Shown here piece by piece: positions 32,795-38,211 of a stretch of 38,211 nucleotides of DNA. This DNA comes from Gemmatimonadaceae bacterium (GTDB lineage Bacteria; Gemmatimonadota; Gemmatimonadetes; Gemmatimonadales; Gemmatimonadaceae). Both the position numbers and the translations under genes were made by a program. How positions within the stretch are numbered: the stretch's first letter is position 1; every line of letters starts with the position of its first letter. The DNA is taken from contig JADGQV010000009.1 of the NCBI GenBank assembly GCA_017881465.1, positions 1-38,211 of the forward strand, given 5' to 3'. Under the pieces are notes generated by a model. The model saw only the letters and a program-made list of their open reading frames with translations, ran no database searches and was not told the DNA's origin.

Positions 32795-34747
32795 TCAGGT
32801 CGCCGATAGCTGCTCCGCACGTTCCGTCACCGCCGTCCAGTTTTCAAGGGCGATGTCGAGCCGACGCCGTGTTTCGTCCAGCTCCCTGCCGGCGATCAGA
32901 GATTTTTCGGTTCCCTCGCGGCTCGTGTAGAGCTCGGGATCCTCGAGCAGCGCCGTAAGCTCCACGATCTTTTTCTCGAGTGCAGCAACCTCTTTCTCCG
33001 AGTCCTCGACTCGCCGACGTACTTCGCGAAGCGCTGCACGGCTCTCGACTCCCTGTGCTTCGCGCCGTTTGGTCGTCTTATGCTCCTTGACCCGTCGCAA
33101 CGATTCCTGCTCCGCGGCCGTGACTGCGGCCGCGTGCTCGCGCTCCCGACTCTGCTCCTCCCATTCGGTGAAGGATCCGGGGAAATCGGTGATGTGGCGT
33201 TCATGCAAAATCCACACTCGCGACGTCAGCGCCTCCAGCATCGCGCGGTCATGGCTAACCAGCAGTATCGTTCCTTCGTACTCCCCGAGGGCGTCCTCGA
33301 GTGCTTCCACCGATTCAATGTCGAGGTGATTGGTCGGCTCGTCGAGTAGAAGGAAGTTCGCCCGGCCGAGTACCATCATCGCGAGCGCGACCCGAGCCCG
33401 CTCTCCACCAGACAGCGTGTCGGCTCGACGCTGAGCTTCATCGCCGGAAAATCCGAACCTGGCGAGATGACCCTGAACCTGTCGGCGTTCCCATTGTGGC
33501 CTTAGCTCGCTTATGACGTCGTAGAGCGTTCGATCCATCGGCACCTGCGCCATATCCTGGCGGTAGTAGCTCGGCTGAACGGAGCCGCCTACCCTCAACT
33601 CTCCGCCTGAGACATCGCGCTCGCCCATTAGCGCACGAAGGAACGTCGATTTCCCACTGCCGTTCGGACCGACGAAGCCGACAACATCGCCACGCTGAAT
33701 GGTTGCGGTAAAGTCCGAGATCAGGGTTCTTCCTTCGACCTCCAGCGTTACACTCCGCGCTATCGCGACCTGATCGCCGCCTCGCGCTGATACATCGAGT
33801 CTCAGCCCCATGGCGCTCCCTTCTTCCGCGGTGGGAGAGCTGAGTCGCGGAGCTCTGCTGAGCCGCTTGCGCCTCCCTTTGGCCTGTTTCGAGTTCTGGC
33901 CAGCGATGTTGCGCCTGATGTAGTCCTCCTCTTCGGCTATCACCTTGCGCTGTTTATCGTAGGCGCGGCGCTGGCTTAGCCTTCGTTCTTCCCGCTGCAC
34001 CACGAATGATTCGTAGCTTCCCGAATACGCGACCGCACTTCCGCCCTCGAGATGAAGCACGTGATCCACTACGTTGGCGAGAAATGCACGATCATGACTG
34101 ATCAGCAAGACCGTCTTGTCGGTATTTCGAAGGTAATCCTCCAGCCAGCGCGTCGTTTCCAGATCGAGGTGATTCGTTGGCTCATCCAAAAGCAGGACAT
34201 CGGCGGCACTCACCAGTTGCCTCGCCAGACCAAGCCTTCCGCGTTCACCACCACTCAACTGTTCGAGCGGCTGGGTCCGGGCTTTCTCCGCATTGAAACC
34301 CAGTCCCTGCAGGACGGCATCCACCCGTGGAGTGAAAGTATATCCGCCTTCGCGATCAAATCGCTCGAGGTCGCGATCATACTTGGCAAGCATTTGCGGC
34401 ATCGCGGACTCACCTACCTGCGATAGGAGGTTGGCCTGTTCGGCAAGGGAAAGCTCCAGCGCGAGCAGATCGGCGAACTCCCCTGCGCCAGCTTCCCACA
34501 CTGTCTTGGCCCCACCGAAGTCACGGTGTTGCTCGAGGAGGCCGAAACGCAGGCCGGGCTGGCGTGTGACGACTCCTTCGGTCGGCTGATACGTGCCGAT
34601 AATCAGGCGGAAGAGCGTCGTCTTGCCGCTTCCGTTCCGGCCGAGGATCCCCCAACGATCGCCCCGCCCTACGGTGAATGTTATTCCCCCGAAGATCTTT
34701 GACGCGCCGAATTCGACACCGGCATTCGAGACTGATACCTGAGTCAA
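32795..34747 (-). CDS. ABC-F family ATPase (Uup/EttA-like)
   Basis: A 650-residue soluble protein with two ABC ATPase domains. The first has Walker A GRNGSGKT (residues 36-43), LSGGERGRLGLARQ and LLLDEPTNHLD; the second GPNGSGKS (about 358), LSGGERARVALAMM and LLLDEPTNHLDIE. A linker (about 240-300) and a C-terminal coiled coil (about 555-650) complete the ABC-F pattern of ribosome-associated or DNA-repair-related (Uup) factors. There is no membrane domain. I prefer the TTG at 34747, which overlaps the previous stop by 4 bp like every other junction of this operon; a GTG at 34768 would add 7 residues. It ends 5 bp from the converging murB. Confidence 0.9.
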   Translation of the reverse strand: MTQVSVSNAGVEFGASKIFGGITFTVGRGDRWGILGRNGSGKTTLFRLIIGTYQPTEGVVTRQPGLRFGLLEQHRDFGGAKTVWEAGAGEFADLLALELSLAEQANLLSQVGESAMPQMLAKYDRDLERFDREGGYTFTPRVDAVLQGLGFNAEKARTQPLEQLSGGERGRLGLARQLVSAADVLLLDEPTNHLDLETTRWLEDYLRNTDKTVLLISHDRAFLANVVDHVLHLEGGSAVAYSGSYESFVVQREERRLSQRRAYDKQRKVIAEEEDYIRRNIAGQNSKQAKGRRKRLSRAPRLSSPTAEEGSAMGLRLDVSARGGDQVAIARSVTLEVEGRTLISDFTATIQRGDVVGFVGPNGSGKSTFLRALMGERDVSGGELRVGGSVQPSYYRQDMAQVPMDRTLYDVISELRPQWERRQVQGHLARFGFSGDEAQRRADTLSGGERARVALAMMVLGRANFLLLDEPTNHLDIESVEALEDALGEYEGTILLVSHDRAMLEALTSRVWILHERHITDFPGSFTEWEEQSREREHAAAVTAAEQESLRRVKEHKTTKRREAQGVESRAALREVRRRVEDSEKEVAALEKKIVELTALLEDPELYTSREGTEKSLIAGRELDETRRRLDIALENWTAVTERAEQLSAT

Positions 34748-35841
34748 GAACGCAGCACGATCGAACACGCTGCAAGGCAGCGCTCGAGCGATTCCATGGT
34801 GTGGTCACCCATGTGGCCAATGCGAAAGGTGGAGCTCTTCAACTTGCCGTAACCGGTTCCGACTACAATCCCGCGCTTTGCCACTGCGGCAGTGAAGGCT
34901 TCCGCCGGGACATCCGAGGGAAGCCTGATGGTGGATACCGTCGGCGATTGAGATCCGAGAGGAGCGATGTTGCCCAACTTCTTCCCCGTTTCGTCGCTGA
35001 TCTTTGTAATCCATTCCTGTGTGCGGATAGCCATTGCCTTGTGCCGTGCCCAGCGGGCCTCGAGCCCCTCTGCCGCAATCGATTTGGCCTGCGCTTCCAG
35101 CGCGTAGAGCAGAGTGAGCGCCGGCGTGCTCGGCGTTTGGTTCCGCCGCGCGTACGCATCCAGCTCGACAAGGTCGAAATAGACGCCGCGACCGTGGGTG
35201 CCATTGGCCTGATCGATGAAGCTCGTCGATGCGACAGCGAAAGAAAGACCCGGCGGAAGGGCCAGCGCTTTTTGCGAGCCGGTCAGAACGTAATCGAGCT
35301 TCCATTCATCGAAATGAAGCTCAGATCCGCCAAGTCCGCTCACGCTGTCGATCAGGCAGGCAATACCGTGGCGGTGTGCGCAATCCGAGATTGCGCGCAC
35401 ATCGTTCAACGCGCCGGTCGATGTCTCGGAATGAACTACTGTGATGGCGGTGTATTTTCGCATCGAGAGACGCTCGTCCAGCTGGGGAATCGCGTGCACC
35501 TGTCCCCACGCGACTTCGTAGCGATCAACATCGCGCGCGCACATCGACGCGATGTGCGCGAATCGCTCCGAGAACGCTCCGTTCACCAGACAGAGGATCC
35601 GGCCCGGAGCAGCGCAGCGGATCGCAGCCTCCATCATTCCGGTCGCCGACGATGAGCTGATGTAAACCGGGCGCTCCGTCTTGAATATGGGACGAAGGCC
35701 CTGCTGAAGCCGCTCGAAGAGTTTCTCGAACTCCGGCCCGCGATGTGGAATCATCGGCTGAAGCATGGCCGTCATGATTTCTTCGCGAACTTCGGTCGGT
35801 CCTGGCAGGAAAAAAGTGCCGAAGGTTGTTATGGGGATCAT
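34744..35841 (-). CDS. Class V aminotransferase, likely phosphoserine or serine-glyoxylate type
   Basis: A 365-residue class V PLP aminotransferase. LPGPTEVREEI at the N-terminus, SSSSATGMMEAA (about 62-73), D165 in ACLIDSVSGLGG and K191 in GSQKALALPPG match alanine-glyoxylate/serine-pyruvate aminotransferases and the archaeal type of phosphoserine aminotransferase. Its ATG overlaps the serB stop by 4 bp. Set between serB and serA in one operon, it most likely converts 3-phosphohydroxypyruvate to phosphoserine (SerC function). That role is inferred from context; sequence alone would allow alanine-glyoxylate transamination. Confidence 0.85.
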   Translation of the reverse strand: MIPITTFGTFFLPGPTEVREEIMTAMLQPMIPHRGPEFEKLFERLQQGLRPIFKTERPVYISSSSATGMMEAAIRCAAPGRILCLVNGAFSERFAHIASMCARDVDRYEVAWGQVHAIPQLDERLSMRKYTAITVVHSETSTGALNDVRAISDCAHRHGIACLIDSVSGLGGSELHFDEWKLDYVLTGSQKALALPPGLSFAVASTSFIDQANGTHGRGVYFDLVELDAYARRNQTPSTPALTLLYALEAQAKSIAAEGLEARWARHKAMAIRTQEWITKISDETGKKLGNIAPLGSQSPTVSTIRLPSDVPAEAFTAAVAKRGIVVGTGYGKLKSSTFRIGHMGDHTMESLERCLAACSIVLRS

Positions 35842-36482
35842 TCCAGTATGAGTTCTCTCAATTGGTCGAAATTCTCGATCACGAAATCGGCGCGCTGCAC
35901 AACGGGCTCGCGTCGCATGAATCCAGTAAAGGCGGCGAAGCTATCCACGACGGGTTTGATTTCGCAATCCGTCATGCCATCTCCGACTGCCAATATCGGA
36001 CCCCTGAGACCCATGTCGCGTACAGTCGTCCGTTTCCCGTTCTGCCGCGTTAGAAGAGACCGCTCATCGAACCCGGCGTAATTTCCCTCTTCGTCGAAGA
36101 AGATGGACACCGCGTGGACTTGCTGTTCGTCAACTCCCAGCTCCCTGGCGAGAGGCAATATCGCCTCACGCAGTCCGCCGCTGACCATCACCAGATCTAT
36201 CCCATGTGCTCGGAGCTCGGTAAGTGTTTCCCGGGCGCGCGGCGCAATGCGCTCGACGTATGCTCGCCCCAACCGCTCGATTTCCGCCATGGCGGGCTTC
36301 ACCGCATGCATCCTTTCACCATAAACGGCTTCGATCGGAAGTTCCCCCTTCATCGCCCTTGCCGTCAGCTCGGCGCTCCATGCTTCGACGTCAGCACCAC
36401 GCAATGCGGCCAGCCAGTCAATTCCTTCGATACCGCTCAACGTCGAGTCGACATCGAAGACAACGGAATTGAAGCGGCTCAC
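35838..36482 (-). CDS. serB: Phosphoserine phosphatase (HAD superfamily)
   Basis: A 214-residue HAD phosphatase. FDVDSTLSGIEG (residues about 9-20) has the nucleophile D10 and general acid D12, VMVSGGLREAI (about 100) is motif II with Ser, and AVGDGMTDCE (about 170) motif IV. The cap between motifs I and II is the SerB type. It dephosphorylates phosphoserine, the last step to serine. The GTG at 36482 overlaps the previous stop by 4 bp and begins at SRFNSVVFDVDST; the longer frame to 36581 adds residues without similarity inside the upstream gene. Confidence 0.88.
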   Translation of the reverse strand: MSRFNSVVFDVDSTLSGIEGIDWLAALRGADVEAWSAELTARAMKGELPIEAVYGERMHAVKPAMAEIERLGRAYVERIAPRARETLTELRAHGIDLVMVSGGLREAILPLARELGVDEQQVHAVSIFFDEEGNYAGFDERSLLTRQNGKRTTVRDMGLRGPILAVGDGMTDCEIKPVVDSFAAFTGFMRREPVVQRADFVIENFDQLRELILE

Positions 36483-37846
36483 AGGATATTCCCGGGTGCG
36501 AGAATTCCAAGAGGGTCCAGCTCTCTCTTTACTGCCGTCATCATTGCGATCTGTAGCCCATTCATCTGGAGCGGAAGCCACCTGCGCTTGATCTTTCCGA
36601 TCCCATGCTCCGCCGCTACCGTGCCGCCAAGTGCAAGCACGCGTTTTAGCGTCTGCTCGACAACCCCTTCTATGGTAGCGAGCTCTCGCGCATTACGAGC
36701 AATGAAATTCTGATGAGGGTGCCCGTTACCGACGTGACCATAGATCACCGCTTGCTCAACACCACGGTCCGCAGCAAATGCACGGGCAGTTCGAATTGCC
36801 TCGCCGACCTTATGATACGGCACCGCCCAGTCGGTAGAAACCTTTCTCCCGCCTGCATCGCGGTACCTGGTTCCCCGCTCATTCATCGTCGATGGAACAC
36901 TGTGACGAATTTTTCGGGCTTCTCTCAACCTTGCCTCACCATCAAAAACGAGCGGATCGAAATCCGGAGCAATTGATTCGATGAGTTCGCCCCATCTGCC
37001 AAGTGTGGAATCGAGATCATCGCCAACTTCTTCTTCTACGTATATCATCGCCGTCGATCCGTCCGGCAACATTCCACCCTGAGCCACAGTGCGCGCGATT
37101 CCGATTGCCTGATCGTCGAAGTACTCAATGCACCGCGGCGCTACCGTACCCGACTCTCGCGTCGCCACCACGAATCTCAGCGCTTCCTCCTCCGTCCTGA
37201 AGAAGACCGCGAGTCCGACAACGTGAGCCGGGAGCGGTAGCAGAGCGAGCTCGGCTTCCACCACGATTCCGAGGGTACCTTCGCTCCCGATGAACCAATC
37301 GATGGGATCGTGGGCAAGTGCGTAGCCGGCGGTGTTCTTCTCGAGATTGGTTCTCCGAAACTCCATCAGCTCGCCGTTTGCCATCACTACCTTGAGTGCC
37401 TGCACGTGCTTCCGCGCTGCACCGTACTTGAACGTGCGAGCCCCGGACGCGTTGCAGGCAATCGCTCCGCCAATCGTGGACTCTTCTTCGCTGGTCGGGT
37501 CTGGAGCGAAGAGAAGACCGGCCGTTGCCGCGGATCGCTTAATTTCGCCGACAAGCGCCCCCGGCCCAACCTTGATCGTTCTTGCCCTTTCGTCGATCGC
37601 TGAAATGCGATCGAGTGCGCGAAGGGAGAGGAGCACGCCCTTGTCGGTAATGGATGCAGCCGTCGTGCTCGTCTGTGCGCCCGCACATGTGATCGGCGTG
37701 CGGTCAGTCGCCGCTTGACGCAGCAGCTCGACGACTTCCTCCACCGATTCAGGTCGAGCTACCAGCTCTGGAACCAGATGAAGACCGGATGCATCGGCTG
37801 AATAAGCTTCCCTGACACTTTTGTCGCTGCTTAGGCCGACACTCAC
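36479..37846 (-). CDS. FAD-linked D-2-hydroxyacid dehydrogenase (GlcD/D-lactate/D-2-hydroxyglutarate type)
   Basis: A 455-residue VAO-family flavoenzyme. The PCMH FAD domain (about residues 30-215) has PITCAGAQTS, PDPTSEEESTIGGAIACNASG and GAARKHVQAL; the C-terminal FAD-oxidase_C domain contains HVGNGHPHQNF (about 370) and AAEHGIGKIKRRW, the metal/substrate histidines of D-lactate, glycolate and D-2-hydroxyglutarate dehydrogenases. It lies between serA and serB with 4-bp overlaps on both sides. SerA-type enzymes are known to make D-2-hydroxyglutarate, so this enzyme may recycle it. Substrate is inferred from context. Confidence 0.86.
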   Translation of the reverse strand: MSVGLSSDKSVREAYSADASGLHLVPELVARPESVEEVVELLRQAATDRTPITCAGAQTSTTAASITDKGVLLSLRALDRISAIDERARTIKVGPGALVGEIKRSAATAGLLFAPDPTSEEESTIGGAIACNASGARTFKYGAARKHVQALKVVMANGELMEFRRTNLEKNTAGYALAHDPIDWFIGSEGTLGIVVEAELALLPLPAHVVGLAVFFRTEEEALRFVVATRESGTVAPRCIEYFDDQAIGIARTVAQGGMLPDGSTAMIYVEEEVGDDLDSTLGRWGELIESIAPDFDPLVFDGEARLREARKIRHSVPSTMNERGTRYRDAGGRKVSTDWAVPYHKVGEAIRTARAFAADRGVEQAVIYGHVGNGHPHQNFIARNARELATIEGVVEQTLKRVLALGGTVAAEHGIGKIKRRWLPLQMNGLQIAMMTAVKRELDPLGILAPGNIL

Positions 37847-38211
37847 CCGGAATGAAAGCAGACGACGGCAGCAGACGACACATCAGGAAGACGAAGCAGC
37901 GATTCGCGGATCGTCTCGCTTACGTCTCCATCGACCGACACGGCGGCAAGAGCCTGGCCTCCTTGAGCCAGACGCGCCTGATGATATTCGGCGATGTTGA
38001 CGCCCGCCTCGCCGAGTAGGGTTCCCACGCGGCCAATCACGCCTGGAACATCGTTGTTGGTGAGGATCAGCAGTGTATCGCGCGGTTGAATGTCCACGTG
38101 GAAAGCGCCAATTCGCGTGAAACGCGCGGCTGCACCTGGTTGTGCGGTTCCAGTAATCGCAATTTCCTGCATTCCGCCGCTCAATCTCACTTCGACCGCA
38201 TAGGGATTATC
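37843..38211 (-). CDS. serA: D-3-phosphoglycerate dehydrogenase, C-terminal part (cut by window edge)
   Basis: Only the last 122 codons are inside the window; the reading frame stays open to the edge. The segment RLSGGMQEIAITGTAQPGA is the end of the ASB domain, and LILTNNDVPGVIGRVGTLLG, GVNIAEYHQAR and GGQALAAVSVDGDVSE form an ACT domain, as in long type I SerA where it mediates serine feedback. No start belongs to it here; an in-frame GTG at 38190 is internal. Its stop overlaps the downstream dehydrogenase ATG by 4 bp. SerA oxidises 3-phosphoglycerate as the first step to serine. Confidence 0.9.
   Translation of the reverse strand, partial: DNPYAVEVRLSGGMQEIAITGTAQPGAAARFTRIGAFHVDIQPRDTLLILTNNDVPGVIGRVGTLLGEAGVNIAEYHQARLAQGGQALAAVSVDGDVSETIRESLLRLPDVSSAAVVCFHSG

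Noticed and set aside
34678-35655. Long open frame on the plus strand across the aminotransferase and ABC-F genes
   Set aside because: No family similarity; it is antisense to two well-supported genes and explained by high GC content.

Overview
The window is about 38 kb of GC-rich bacterial chromosome, densely coded on both strands, with no gene-free stretch longer than about 300 bases. I see no rRNA, tRNA, CRISPR array, insertion sequence or phage gene. The gene set (lipoprotein and M16/M1/M28 secreted peptidases, ArgR-controlled arginine genes, a MerR-like orphan regulator, a lysine/arginine-rich histone-like protein, a blue-copper lipoprotein) suits a free-living, aerobic, Gram-negative-type heterotroph. 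My best guess is Gemmatimonadota. That is an impression from protein style and gene combination, not a database result.

Layout, left to right. (1) 28-699: an NrtR-type Nudix regulator with a dyad inside its own promoter. (2) 867-3696, minus strand: acyl-CoA desaturase, YggX-type iron protein and a NagZ-like lipoprotein form one operon. (3) 3771-8527: an M1-like metallopeptidase, then, in the other direction, an aldo/keto reductase, an NAPE-PLD-like metallo-beta-lactamase and a small basic histone-like protein. (4) 8555-15065, minus strand: NTF2-like lipoprotein, PafA-like phosphatase, Smr-domain protein, M28 carboxypeptidase, Crp/Fnr regulator and alpha/beta hydrolase. (5) 15133-21414: the arginine locus, argC-argB-argD on the minus strand and argR-argG-argH on the plus strand. 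(6) 21467-23404: an outer-membrane-type barrel, the MerR-like orphan, a cold-shock gene with a long leader, and a one-pass membrane protein. (7) 23440-27568: ispG, then fRMsr and an HD hydrolase downstream of a Wzc-like protein whose P-loop is degenerate. (8) 27752-32789: cupredoxin lipoprotein, HisA-like protein, an M16 peptidase pair and murB. (9) 32795-38211, minus strand: a serine-biosynthesis operon, serA (cut by the window edge), D-2-hydroxyacid dehydrogenase, serB, a class V aminotransferase likely acting as SerC, and an ABC-F ATPase, every junction a 4-bp overlap.

The best-supported new observations are regulatory. Both arms of the arginine locus carry paired ARG-box half-sites with identical geometry (inner half-sites 7 bp apart, each a perfect dyad) lying over the -10 region of a TTGACG-N17 promoter. 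The argC and nrtR promoters place the transcription start almost on the start codon, suggesting leaderless mRNAs. A perfect CRP-consensus site sits over the -35 of the cupredoxin gene, while a Crp-family regulator with the CRP-like Arg-Glu pair in its recognition helix is encoded 18 kb away. A 26-bp dyad abuts the start codon of the MerR-like orphan gene. The serine operon pairs SerA with an FAD-linked dehydrogenase that could remove its by-product D-2-hydroxyglutarate.
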